Shown piece after piece: positions 55,861 to 63,606 of a DNA stretch of 64,000 bases; position 1 is the first letter of the stretch; the number at the start of each line of letters is the position of its first letter. This DNA comes from Cellulomonas cellasea. Its GTDB lineage: Bacteria > Actinomycetota > Actinomycetes > Actinomycetales > Cellulomonadaceae. A model generated the notes under the pieces. The model had not been told where the DNA came from, ran no database searches, and saw nothing but the letters and a program-made list of their open reading frames with translations. Made by a program: the position numbers and the translations under genes. The stretch covers positions 1 to 64,000 of the forward strand of contig NZ_BJLR01000001.1 of assembly GCF_006538745.1 (NCBI RefSeq). Reading direction: 5' to 3'.

Positions 55861-57474
55861 TCACGTGAGCGGCGGCAGCACCTGGTCACGCGCGAGCACC
55901 GCCCGGAACGGGTCGCCGCGCTCCGCGACCCGGTCGAGCACCGTGCGCAGCGTGAACGCGTCGGGCCGCAGCCAGTCCTCGTCGAGCTCGTCCCACGTGA
56001 TCGGCGCGGACACCGGCGCCCCGGCCGCCGCGCGCGGGCTGTACGGCGCCACGAGCGTCTTGTTGATCGCGTTCTGCGTGTAGTCGAGCCGCGCGAGCCC
56101 GCCGCGCTCGTGCACGCCCCAGCGCCAGCTCACGAGCTCGGGGACGACGGCGCCGACCGTGCGCGAGACCCGCTCGACCCACGCGCGCGTGTCGTCGAAC
56201 GCCGGGCCGGGCGCGATCGGGATCCAGATCTGGATGCCGCGCCGGCCCGTGAGCTTGGGCTGGGCCTGCACGCCGAGGTGCTCGAACGCGTCGCGGTGCA
56301 GCCGCGCGAGCAGCACGACGTCCTCCCACGCCGTGGACGTCCCGGGGTCGAGGTCGACGAGCGCGTAGCTCGGACGCTGCGGCTCGGCCGTCGGCGACGT
56401 CCACGCGTGCCACTCGAGGGCCCCGAAGTTCGCGGCCCACACGAGCGCGGCGGGCTCGTCGACCACGAGGTACGTGCGCGTGTCGCCCGGCTCGACGTCG
56501 GGCCGGTCCCAGCGCGGCAGCCAGTCGGGCGCGTGCCCGGGGAGCTCCTTGTGCCAGAACCCCGAGCCGCCCGCGCCCTGCGGGAACCGGTGCATGTTGA
56601 GCGCGCGCCCCTGCAGGTACGGCAGGGCGACGGGGGCGATGCGCGCCGCGTACCGGACGAGCTCGCGCTTGGTCACGGGCTCCTCGCCGGGCCGGGCCGG
56701 GAACAGCACCTTGTCGAGGTTCGTCACCTTGAGCCTGCGGCCGTGCACCTCCCACGTCCCGCCGGAGCCGAGGTCGTCGAGCGCGGCGAGCTCGTCGTCG
56801 GTCGGGGCGGCGACCTCCGGGTGCAGCGCGACCGACGCCTGCGCCGCCGGGAGGTCCGAGCGCCACAGCCGGTGGGGGTCGGCGAGCACCTCGTCGTTCG
56901 TCCGGCCGCTCAGCACCGAGTGCGGGTGGTCCTCGGCGTCCCAGCCCTCGACCGCGTGGTCGTCGCGCTTGTGCAGCATCAGCCACTGCTCCTTGCCGTG
57001 CGCGTCGGGCCCGCCGCTGCGCACGAGCACGAACCGCCCGTGCAGCTTCGTCCCGTGCACCTCGACGTGCAGCTCGCCGTGCGCGACCTCGGCGCCGGGG
57101 TCGTCGCTCTTGTACGGCACCCACGTGCCCCGGTCCCACACGATGACGTCGCCGCCGCCGTACTCCCCGGACGGGATGACGCCCTCGAAGTCCGCGTACT
57201 CGAGCGGGTGGTCCTCGACGTGCACCGCCATGCGCCGGACCTTCGGGTCGAGCGTCGGCCCCCGCGGGACCGCCCAGCTCACGAGCACGCCGTCGATCTC
57301 GAAGCGCACGTCGTAGTGCAGGCGGCGGGCCCGGTGGCGCTGCACGACGAAGCGCCGCAGCCCGTCGGCGGGGTCGGGCGCCGGTGTGCCGGACGGCTCG
57401 GGGGTCCGGGCGAAGTCTCGCATCGCCCGGTACGTCTCGAGCTCGCCGGTCTGCCGCTCCCGCGCTGCCACCAC
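55861..57474 (-). CDS. LigD-like protein: 3'-phosphoesterase plus polymerase, no ligase domain
   Basis: A 537-residue repair protein for non-homologous end joining. Residues about 18-195 are the 3'-phosphoesterase domain (FVVQRHRARRLHYDVRFEIDG, SWAVPRGPTLDPKVRRMAVHVEDHPLEYADFEGVIPSGEYGGGDVIVWD). Residues about 245-530 are the AEP/primase-type polymerase (VTNLDKVLFPARP, ALVDLDPG metal Asps, LTGRRGIQIWIP, RLDYTQNAINKT). The ATP-dependent ligase domain of classical LigD is missing and should be encoded elsewhere, as should Ku. GTG 57474 was taken as start; ATG 57423 (MRDFARTPEP) would also begin at the conserved region. Confidence 0.88.
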   Translation of the reverse strand: MVAARERQTGELETYRAMRDFARTPEPSGTPAPDPADGLRRFVVQRHRARRLHYDVRFEIDGVLVSWAVPRGPTLDPKVRRMAVHVEDHPLEYADFEGVIPSGEYGGGDVIVWDRGTWVPYKSDDPGAEVAHGELHVEVHGTKLHGRFVLVRSGGPDAHGKEQWLMLHKRDDHAVEGWDAEDHPHSVLSGRTNDEVLADPHRLWRSDLPAAQASVALHPEVAAPTDDELAALDDLGSGGTWEVHGRRLKVTNLDKVLFPARPGEEPVTKRELVRYAARIAPVALPYLQGRALNMHRFPQGAGGSGFWHKELPGHAPDWLPRWDRPDVEPGDTRTYLVVDEPAALVWAANFGALEWHAWTSPTAEPQRPSYALVDLDPGTSTAWEDVVLLARLHRDAFEHLGVQAQPKLTGRRGIQIWIPIAPGPAFDDTRAWVERVSRTVGAVVPELVSWRWGVHERGGLARLDYTQNAINKTLVAPYSPRAAAGAPVSAPITWDELDEDWLRPDAFTLRTVLDRVAERGDPFRAVLARDQVLPPLT

Positions 57475-57626
57475 CTGGCTCCCTCACCTCGGCCCGCGGA
57501 CCGCCCGGGCGACGCAGCGTGCCGTGCGGCGCGCGCTGCTCACGCTAGGACGGGAGGCAGCGGGCCGCACGTGTGCGCCGGTCCGTCGCTCCCGTGCGCG
57601 ACGCGCGGACGCGGGCAGCGGTTCGG

Positions 57627-57748
57627 CGCGACCGTCGCCTGCGGGACGCCACTCCCCCGCGACCGTCGCCTGCGGGAGGTCACTCCCCCGCGACCGTCGG
57701 TGCCGGACGTCACTCGCGCGCGACCGTCGGGTGCCCGACGGTCACTCC
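57627..57748. repeat. Four 28-31-bp tandem repeats between Nudix and LigD genes
   Basis: Copies at 57627-57657, 57658-57688, 57689-57716 and 57719-57748, each beginning CGCGACCGTCG and containing CACTC near the end; the first two differ at only two or three positions. The last copy includes the stop codon of the Nudix gene. The remainder of the 267-base gap (57475-57626) shows no gene. Confidence 0.85.
57723..57742. terminator. 9-bp stem-loop at the end of the Nudix gene
   Basis: ACCGTCGGG (57723-57731) pairs perfectly with CCCGACGGT (57734-57742) over a 2-base centre, immediately after the Nudix stop on the minus strand. It is formed by the last, variant copy of the tandem repeat. Confidence 0.55.
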
Positions 57749-58443
57749 CGCGCGAGCGGCGGGTGCAGCGCGGTCGCGTCGCCCCGCCGGTACACCGTCG
57801 CGGGCCGCCCCCGCCCCTCGGTGCGGGTCCGCCCGGTGTCGACGAGGAACCCCGGCGCGCCCGTGACCTTGCGGTGGAAGTTGCGCGGGTCGAGGCGCTG
57901 GCCCCACACGCTCTCGTAGACCAGACGGAGCTGGGCGACGGTGAACTCGGGCGGGCAGAACGCGGTCGCGAGCGGGCTGTACTCGAGCTTCGCCCGCGCC
58001 CGCTCGAGCCCGTCGGCCAGCACGCGCGCGTGGTCGAAGGCGAGCGGGGCGCCGAGCGCGTCGTCGACCGGGACCCAGTCCGCGGCGTCCGCGTCGGTCC
58101 CCGCGCGGGGCTCCGGCAGGTCGGGCGCGAGCGCGAGGTACGCGACGGACACGACGCGCATGCGCGGGTCGCGGCCCGGTTCCCCGTACGAGCCGAGCTG
58201 CTCGAGGTGACCGGGGACGTCCCGCAGCCCGGTCTCCTCGGCGAGCTCGCGCTCCGCGGCGGCGTCGAGCCCCTCGTCCGGGCGCACGAACCCGCCCGGC
58301 AGGGCCCGCTGCCCGCGGAACGGCTCCTCGCCGCGCTCGACGAGCAGCACCTGCAAGGTCCCGGTCCGCAGCGTGAGCACGACGAGGTCCACGGTCACCG
58401 CGAACCGGGGGTAGGCGGACGGCGTGTAGTCGCGGGGTCCCAT
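57742..58443 (-). CDS. Nudix hydrolase with C-terminal winged helix, NrtR-like regulator
   Basis: A 233-residue protein. The N-terminal Nudix domain has an intact Nudix box (GFVRPDEGLDAAAERELAEETGL, G-x5-E-x7-RE-x2-EE-xG), so it may both bind and hydrolyse ADP-ribose-like compounds. The C-terminal 80 residues (FTVAQLRLVYESVWGQRLDPRNFHRKVTGAPGFLVDTG) form the winged helix of NrtR-type regulators of NAD metabolism. ATG 58443 is preferred over GTG 58452; a TATAGA -10 just upstream suggests a nearly leaderless message. Two matching palindromes lie between it and the SPFH gene, implying auto- and cross-regulation. Confidence 0.87.
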   Translation of the reverse strand: MGPRDYTPSAYPRFAVTVDLVVLTLRTGTLQVLLVERGEEPFRGQRALPGGFVRPDEGLDAAAERELAEETGLRDVPGHLEQLGSYGEPGRDPRMRVVSVAYLALAPDLPEPRAGTDADAADWVPVDDALGAPLAFDHARVLADGLERARAKLEYSPLATAFCPPEFTVAQLRLVYESVWGQRLDPRNFHRKVTGAPGFLVDTGRTRTEGRGRPATVYRRGDATALHPPLARE

Positions 58444-58457
58444 GCCGGCCACTCTAT

Positions 58458-58474
58458 ATCGTCAACTTGACGAT
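58458..58474. promoter_or_regulatory. Operator 1 (NrtR-like palindrome)
   Basis: ATCGTCAACTTGACGAT is a perfect 17-bp palindrome. It covers the candidate -35 (TTGACG, 58467-58472) of the SPFH gene and adjoins the -10 of the Nudix gene. It shares TCGTC-N5-GACGA with operator 2. Confidence 0.8.
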
Positions 58475-58492
58475 TAAGCACGCGCCGCTTTA

Positions 58493-58507
58493 TCGTCATG
58501 GCGACGA
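58493..58507. promoter_or_regulatory. Operator 2 (NrtR-like palindrome)
   Basis: TCGTC-ATGGC-GACGA, centred 34 bases (about three helical turns) from operator 1. It overlaps the candidate -10 (TATCGT, 58491-58496) of the SPFH gene; binding at both sites would occlude that promoter. Confidence 0.7.
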
Positions 58508-58526
58508 CAAAACGAAGGAGGCCCCC

Positions 58527-59531
58527 GTGGCCACGATCACCCGCTACCCGTTCGTCCGGCACCTCCGGACGGCCCCCACCTCGCACGTCGTGCAGCTGCG
58601 CGACGGCACCGTCCGGCGCTCCGGCACCGGGCTCTCGTTCTGGTTCCGCCCGCTGACAGCGGTCCTGTCGGAGGTCCCCGTCGACGACCGCGAGCTGCCC
58701 CTCGTGGCCCGCGCCCGCACCGCCGACCTCCAGGAGGTCACCGCTCAGGTCACCGTGAGCTACCGCTTCGAGGACCCCGAGCTCGTCGCCCGGCGGCTCG
58801 ACTTCGGCATCGACCCCGGCACCGGCACGTGGACGGCGAGCCCGCTCGACCAGGTCGCGCACCTGCTCGGGGAGCTCGCGTCGGGCCACGTCATGGACGC
58901 CCTCGCGGGCAGCACGCTGCGTGAGGCGATCTCCTCGGGGACCGGGCCGCTGCGCGCGCGGGTCACCGCGGCCCTGCTGGCCGACGACCGGGTCGCCGCG
59001 ACCGGGCTGCGCGTGCTCGGCGCGCGCATCGGCTCGGTCCGGGCGGACGCCGACCTCGAGCGTGCGCTGCAGACGCCGGCTCGCGAGCAGGCGCAGTCGG
59101 AGGCCGAGCGGTCGACGTTCGAGCGGCGCGCGCTGGCCGTCGAGCGCGATCGCGCGATCGCCGAGAACGAGATGACCAACCGCATCGAGCTCGCGGGCCG
59201 CGAGCAGCAGCTCGTCGCGCAGGAGGGCACCAACGCCCGCGCCCGGGCGGACGAGGCCGCCGCCGCCGCACTCATCGAGGCCCGGGCGCACGCGGACCGC
59301 CAGCGCGTGCTCGCCGCCGCCGCGGCCGAGGCGGCACGGCTGCAGGGCGAGGCCGAGGGCGCCGCCGAGAGCGCCCGCATGGCCGCCTACGCCGACGTGC
59401 CGTACGAGGTGCTGCTCGCCGTGGCGCTGCGCGAGCTCGCCGGGAACCTGCCCGCGATCGGTCAGCTCACGCTCACCCCGGACGCGCTGACCGGCGCCCT
59501 CACCGCGCTGACCGCCGGGCGGGGTGAGTGA
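58527..59531 (+). CDS. SPFH/band-7 (prohibitin-like) protein
   Basis: A 334-residue SPFH-domain protein. The SPFH fold covers about residues 15-170 (HVVQLRDGTVRRSGTGLSFWFRPLTAVLSEVPVDDRELPL, LQEVTAQVTVSYRFEDPELVARRLDFGID). It is followed by a long Ala/Glu/Arg coiled coil (about 175-290; LERALQTPAREQAQSEAERS onward) and an AYADVPYEVLLAVALRELAGNLPAIGQLTL end typical of bacterial band-7 proteins. No clear transmembrane helix precedes the domain, so it may be peripheral or cytosolic. GTG 58527 follows AGGAGG at six bases. It overlaps the NAD-kinase-like gene, forming an operon under two NrtR-like operators. Confidence 0.88.
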   Translation: MATITRYPFVRHLRTAPTSHVVQLRDGTVRRSGTGLSFWFRPLTAVLSEVPVDDRELPLVARARTADLQEVTAQVTVSYRFEDPELVARRLDFGIDPGTGTWTASPLDQVAHLLGELASGHVMDALAGSTLREAISSGTGPLRARVTAALLADDRVAATGLRVLGARIGSVRADADLERALQTPAREQAQSEAERSTFERRALAVERDRAIAENEMTNRIELAGREQQLVAQEGTNARARADEAAAAALIEARAHADRQRVLAAAAAEAARLQGEAEGAAESARMAAYADVPYEVLLAVALRELAGNLPAIGQLTLTPDALTGALTALTAGRGE

Positions 59532-60426
59532 CGTGACGCTCGCCCCGCGCGTGGTCGTCGTGCACCGCCGCAGCGCGCTCGACGAGCTGGTGGACCGCCA
59601 CGGCACCCGCGGCCAGGCCGAGTTCTTCCTGCGGACGCGCGGCCGCGACCTCGCCGAGGTGCAGGCGAGCCACGACGCCCTCGCCGACGCGCTCGCGCGG
59701 ACCCGGGCCGCGGTCCCGGCGCACTGGCGCCGCGGGGACGTCGACCGGGACGACCTGCACCGCTTCGCGTTCGAGCCGCAGGACGTGTGCCTCGTCGTCG
59801 GGAGCGACGGGCTCGTCGCCAACACCGCGAAGTACGTCGGCTCCCAGCCGGTCGTGGGCGTCGACCCCGAGCCCGGGCGCAACCCGGGCGTGCTCGTGCG
59901 CCACCGCCCGGCGGCCGTCGCGCAGGTCCTCGACGCGGTCGTGCGCGGCGCCGCCCGCGTCGAGCCCCGGGCGCTCGTGCGCGCGTCGCTCGACGACGGC
60001 ACGTCCCTCGAGGCGCTCAACGACGTCTACGTGGGGCACGCGGGCCACCAGTCGGCCCGGTACGCGCTGCACGTCCCGGGCGGTGCGAGCGAGGCGCAGT
60101 ACTCCTCGGGCGTCGTCGTCACGACGGGGACGGGCGCCACCGGGTGGGCCGTGTCGCTCGCCCGAGGACGGGCCGACGCTCCCCCGCTTCCCGGTGCGGC
60201 GGACGCCGCGCTCGCCTGGTTCGTGCGCGAGGCGTGGCCCTCGCCGAGCACCGGGACGACGCTCACGGCGGGGACGCTGGCCGCGGGCACCGAGCTCGGG
60301 CTCGTCGTGGGCTCGGACTCGCTGGTCGTCTTCGGCGACGGGCTCGAGGCGGACCGGCTGACCGCGACGTGGGGCCAGACCGTCCGCCTGGGGCTCGCGG
60401 AGCGCCGGCTCCGGCTCGTGGTCTGA
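59524..60426 (+). CDS. NAD-kinase-like protein
   Basis: A 300-residue protein with an NAD kinase-type fold. The phosphate-donor loop GGDGT of NAD kinases appears as VVGSDGLVANTAKYVGSQPVVGVDPEPGRNPGVL, keeping the catalytic Asp. ALNDVYVGHAGHQSARY and SSGVVVTTGTGATGWAVSLARG correspond to the NAD-binding NE/D and GDGxxxSTPTGSTAY segments. The GGDG-to-GSDG change and altered second motif suggest a changed substrate or a non-catalytic NAD(P)-binding role. GTG 59524 overlaps the SPFH stop by eight bases (GTG 59533 alternative). An N-terminal 85-residue extension is not from classical NadK. Confidence 0.75.
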   Translation: MSDVTLAPRVVVVHRRSALDELVDRHGTRGQAEFFLRTRGRDLAEVQASHDALADALARTRAAVPAHWRRGDVDRDDLHRFAFEPQDVCLVVGSDGLVANTAKYVGSQPVVGVDPEPGRNPGVLVRHRPAAVAQVLDAVVRGAARVEPRALVRASLDDGTSLEALNDVYVGHAGHQSARYALHVPGGASEAQYSSGVVVTTGTGATGWAVSLARGRADAPPLPGAADAALAWFVREAWPSPSTGTTLTAGTLAAGTELGLVVGSDSLVVFGDGLEADRLTATWGQTVRLGLAERRLRLVV

Positions 60427-60453
60427 CGGCCTCGGCACCGTCCGCGGGGGCGC

Positions 60454-60855
60454 TCAGCCGATCGCCGCGAGCAGGTCGCCGCACGCCGCCTCGCACGCCC
60501 GGCACGCCTCGGCGCAGATCCGGCAGTGCTCGTGCATCCCGGCGTGCTGCTCGCACTCGTCGCCGCACGCGACGCACGCCGCGATGCACGCGGTGAGCAG
60601 CGCGCGCGTCACGTTCGCGTCGTAGCCCGTGTGCCGGGACAGCACCCGGCCCGTCGTCTCGCACACGTCCGCGCAGTCCAGGTCGCCGCGGATGCACGTG
60701 CGCAGGTCCGCGACCATCTCCTCGCTGAGGCACGCGTCCGCGCACGCGGTGCACGCCTGCGCGCACTCGATCGCGACGTCGACGACGCGGGCCAGGAGCC
60801 CCCGGTCCAGGGTGATCGAGGCGGGGTAGCTCCTCATCATCGCGGTGGTCTGCAT
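60454..60855 (-). CDS. Four-helix-bundle copper-storage-type protein (DUF326/Csp-like)
   Basis: A 133-residue protein packed with cysteines spaced along four helices: ECAQACTACADACL, TCIRGDLDCADVCE, CIAACVACGDECEQHAGMHEHC and CAEACRACEAACG. This layout is that of Csp proteins, which hold many Cu(I) ions inside the bundle, and of DUF326 ferredoxin-like proteins. No signal peptide, so the cytosolic type is likely. It starts at ATG 60855 after GGAGGGCGAC. The 197-base gap upstream contains a possible -10 (TAGCGT) and no gene; no copper pump or CsoR is adjacent. Confidence 0.85.
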   Translation of the reverse strand: MQTTAMMRSYPASITLDRGLLARVVDVAIECAQACTACADACLSEEMVADLRTCIRGDLDCADVCETTGRVLSRHTGYDANVTRALLTACIAACVACGDECEQHAGMHEHCRICAEACRACEAACGDLLAAIG

Positions 60856-60984
60856 GTCGCCCTCCAGCGGACGTCGCTCCGGAGGCGGAGGACGCCCGTC
60901 GCGCGGGTGGGGACGTGCACCGCCGATGACCCCTCCACGCTAGGGCGGCGCCCGCCGGGTCGCACGCGGGTGCGGACCGGACAC

Positions 60985-61001
60985 GGCCCCGCGGCGGGGC
61001 C
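60985..61001. terminator. GC-rich hairpin downstream of the VOC gene
   Basis: GGCCCCG (60985-60991) pairs with CGGGGCC (60995-61001) around CGG, about 50 bases beyond the VOC stop on the minus strand and ahead of the Csp gene. Moderate evidence only. Confidence 0.4.
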
Positions 61002-61052
61002 CCGCAGCCGGCGTCCCGTCGGGCGCGGACCGACGACCGCACCGCCGCCGCG

Positions 61053-61433
61053 TCAGCCCTGGCCGGAGCGGTCCGGCAGCTGCTGGACCGACCACTCGTT
61101 GCCGTCCGGGTCCCGGAACCCCGTGAACCGGCCCCACGGGTAGTCCTCGACGGGCGGCGCCTCGACGCCGCGCGCGAGCAGGTGCTCGCGCGCGGCGTCG
61201 GCGTCGTCGACGACCACCTGCAGCCCGCGCACCGATCCGGGCTCCGCGTCCGAGAGACCGAGCCCGAAGGCGATCGAGCACGCCGAGCCGGGCGGCGTGA
61301 CCTGCACGAACCGCAGCCCCTCGGCGACCACGTTGTCCTGGTCGACGCCGAACCCCAGCTGGTCCGCGTAGAACGCCTTGGCGCGGTCCACGTCGCTGAC
61401 CGGGACGATCACGAGCTCGAGCCTGAAGTCCAC
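61053..61433 (-). CDS. VOC-superfamily (glyoxalase/bleomycin-resistance-like) protein
   Basis: A 126-residue protein with paired beta-alpha-beta-beta-beta modules. LVIVPVSDVDRAKAFYADQLGFGVDQDN opens the first and LQVVVDDADAAREHLLARGVEA the second; WGRFTGFRDPDGNEWSVQQLP ends it with the usual metal-ligand Glu region. The group contains glyoxalases, dioxygenases and resistance proteins, so substrate cannot be named. GTG 61433 was chosen because GGAGG precedes it by five bases. It diverges from the saccharopine-dehydrogenase-like gene. Confidence 0.85.
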   Translation of the reverse strand: MDFRLELVIVPVSDVDRAKAFYADQLGFGVDQDNVVAEGLRFVQVTPPGSACSIAFGLGLSDAEPGSVRGLQVVVDDADAAREHLLARGVEAPPVEDYPWGRFTGFRDPDGNEWSVQQLPDRSGQG

Positions 61434-61629
61434 GGGGGCCTCCACCGACCGGGCCGCCGACCCGACGCCGGCGGCGGTCCCCCATCGTCCCGCCGACGAC
61501 CGCGGCCGCGACAGCCCCGGACGGGCGCGGCGGGCTGCCCCTTCGCCCCTTCCTGCGCGCCGTCCGGGACGCGCCCGGGCGACGGTGCGAGCGGTTGCGC
61601 GCCCCGGTGCACCGCGCGAGCATCGCGCG

Positions 61630-62886
61630 ATGACGACCGCCGAGCGCGCGCACGACCTGGTCCTGTACGGCGCGACCGGCTTCGTCGGCCGGCTCGTGGC
61701 GGCGCACCTCGCCGAGCACGCACCGCCGACGGCCCGCATCGCCCTCGCGGGTCGCTCGCACGCCCGGCTCGCCGAGGCCCGCTCCGCCCTCCCGGCCGCG
61801 GCCGGCGCCTGGCCGCTCGTGGTCGCCGACGCGCACGACCCGCAGTCCCTCGCGGCCCTCGCCGGAGCGGCGCGCGTCGTCGTCACGACCGTCGGGCCGT
61901 ATGCCCGCCACGGCCTGCCGCTCGTCGAGGCGTGCGCCCGGGCGGGCACGCACTACGCGGACCTCACCGGCGAGGTGCTGTTCGTGCGCGAGGCGGCGGA
62001 CCGGTTCGACGCGGTCGCGCGCGGGTCCGGCGCACGCCTCGTGCACGCGTGCGGCTACGACTCCGTGCCGTCGGACCTCAGCGTCCTGCTGCTGCACCGG
62101 CGCAGCGCCGCCGACGATGCCGGGACCCTGACCGAGGCCCGGCTCGTGGCGACGGCGCGCGGCGGGTTCAGCGGCGGCACGGTCGAGTCGATGCGCGGCG
62201 TGGTCGCGGAGGCGCTGCGCTCCCCCGACGCTCGGCGGGTCCTCGCCGACCCGTTCTCGCTCAGCCCCGACCGGGCCGCCGAGACGTCGCTGCCGCAGCC
62301 GTCGGACGCGCCGCCGCCGCACCGCGGGCCGGACGGGGGCTGGACCGCGCCGTTCCTCATGGCGTCCTTCAACAGCCGCGTCGTGCGGCGCAGCAACGCG
62401 CTGCAGGGTTGGGCGTACGGGCGCTCGCTGCGCTACGGCGAGGTCATGGGGGTCGGACGCGGCGCGCGCGGGGCCGCCGCCGCGCTCGGGGTGACCGCAG
62501 CGCGCGGGCTGCTGCCTGCGGCGATGGCGTTCCCGCCGACGCGAGCCCTGCTCGACCGGGCGCTCCCCGCGCCGGGCACGGGCCCGTCCGAGGAGACGCG
62601 CGCGCAGGGCTGGTTCCGGATGCAGACCGACGCGATCACCACGTCGGGCCGCCGCTACCGGGCCGTCGCGGCGGCGCAGGGCGACCCGGGGTACGCCGCG
62701 ACCGCGGTCATGATCGGCGAGGCGGGCCTCGCGCTCGCGCTCGACGAGGACCGGCTGCCGGACCGGGCGGGCTCGCTGACCCCGGCGACCGGCCTCGGCG
62801 ACGCCCTCGTCGACCGGCTGCGCGCCGCGGGCCACACCTACGGCGTCGTGGAGCTCCGGCCCGCGCCGGCCGGTCGGGGCCGCTGA
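61630..62886 (+). CDS. Saccharopine dehydrogenase-like / trans-acting enoyl reductase family protein
   Basis: A 418-residue protein beginning with an NAD(P)-binding Rossmann motif (LVLYGATGFVGRLVAAHLAEH). RIALAGRSHARLAEARSAL, VVVTTVGPYARHGLPLVEACARAGTHYADLTGEVLFVREAADRF and VHACGYDSVPSDLSVLLLH match the family that includes mycobacterial trans-acting enoyl reductases and uncharacterised saccharopine-dehydrogenase-like proteins. The C-terminal half has a VMIGEAGLALALD segment typical of it. A lipid or ketone substrate is possible; lysine metabolism is unlikely. ATG 61630. It is followed 17 bases later by the MOSC gene. Confidence 0.83.
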   Translation: MTTAERAHDLVLYGATGFVGRLVAAHLAEHAPPTARIALAGRSHARLAEARSALPAAAGAWPLVVADAHDPQSLAALAGAARVVVTTVGPYARHGLPLVEACARAGTHYADLTGEVLFVREAADRFDAVARGSGARLVHACGYDSVPSDLSVLLLHRRSAADDAGTLTEARLVATARGGFSGGTVESMRGVVAEALRSPDARRVLADPFSLSPDRAAETSLPQPSDAPPPHRGPDGGWTAPFLMASFNSRVVRRSNALQGWAYGRSLRYGEVMGVGRGARGAAAALGVTAARGLLPAAMAFPPTRALLDRALPAPGTGPSEETRAQGWFRMQTDAITTSGRRYRAVAAAQGDPGYAATAVMIGEAGLALALDEDRLPDRAGSLTPATGLGDALVDRLRAAGHTYGVVELRPAPAGRGR

Positions 62887-62903
62887 CGGGGCAGACTCGT
62901 CGG

Positions 62904-63479
62904 GTGAGCGCGGTCCACCGGTACGACGTCGAGATCGTGCACCTGCTCGTCTCACCGCGGCACGCCTATGCCGGCCGCCCGCGCGACGGGGCTGCGGACG
63001 TCCCCACGACCGATGCCGCGAGCGTCGAGGTCGTCGCGGGCAAGGGCATCGTGGGCGACCGGTTCTTCGGGCACGCCGCGCACGCCGACGCCGCGGTGAC
63101 CCTGCTGTCCGCCGAGGCGCTCGAGGCCATCGCCGCGGAGCTCGGCGCTCCCCCGTTCGACCCGCTGCGCGCGCGGCGCAACGTCGTCCTGCGCGGCGCC
63201 GAGCTGCCCCCGCTGCTCGGCGAGGAGCTCGTGCTGGAGCAGCCCGGCGGCGCGGTGCGCCTGCGGGCCGCGCGGCCTGCGGCGCCGTGCGCGTGGATGG
63301 ACCGCGTGCTCGCGCCGGGCGCGCACGCCGCGATGCGGGGCCGGGGCGGCCTGCGCTGCCGACCGCTCACGACCGGGACGCTGCGGCGCGGACCGGCCAC
63401 GCTCGTCAGCCCGGTCCCGCTCGACGTAGCCCGGGCGGGTGCTCCCGGGCCCGCGCGCCGCGCACCCCGGCCCGCCTGA
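62904..63479 (+). CDS. MOSC-domain protein
   Basis: A 191-residue protein with the MOSC beta-barrel (molybdenum cofactor sulfurase C-terminal domain). VEVVAGKGIVGDRFFG, LLSAEALEAIAAELG, RRNVVLRG and CAWMDRVLAPGAHAAMRGRGGLRCRPLTTG include the conserved GDR and the late Cys-containing RGGLRCR segment. Stand-alone MOSC proteins bind molybdenum cofactor or handle sulfur transfer, some reducing hydroxylated bases. GTG 62904 starts 17 bases after the preceding stop, probably in one operon. The last 20 residues are Pro/Arg/Ala rich. Confidence 0.87.
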   Translation: MSAVHRYDVEIVHLLVSPRHAYAGRPRDGAADVPTTDAASVEVVAGKGIVGDRFFGHAAHADAAVTLLSAEALEAIAAELGAPPFDPLRARRNVVLRGAELPPLLGEELVLEQPGGAVRLRAARPAAPCAWMDRVLAPGAHAAMRGRGGLRCRPLTTGTLRRGPATLVSPVPLDVARAGAPGPARRAPRPA

Positions 63480-63569
63480 CCGGCGCCGGTCACCCGGCGT
63501 CCCCCGACGTCCACGTCGCCCGCACGAGATCTCCGCACGGACGCGCCTCGGCGCATACGTAGCAGCGCT

Positions 63570-63597
63570 AGGGTCGATACCCTGCAGATCTAGGTAT
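63570..63597. promoter_or_regulatory. Overlapping dyads before the PadR gene
   Basis: AGGGTCGATACCCT (63570-63583) is a palindrome with 5-base arms around CGAT. ATACC at 63577-63581 is also mirrored by GGTAT at 63593-63597. PadR proteins bind such ATAC/GTAT dyads near their own starts; the gene begins at 63607. Confidence 0.55.
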
Positions 63598-63606
63598 GGA
63601 GGCGAT

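Noticed and set aside
57627-57748. CRISPR array
   Set aside because: Units are directly tandem with no spacers, and no cas genes are present.
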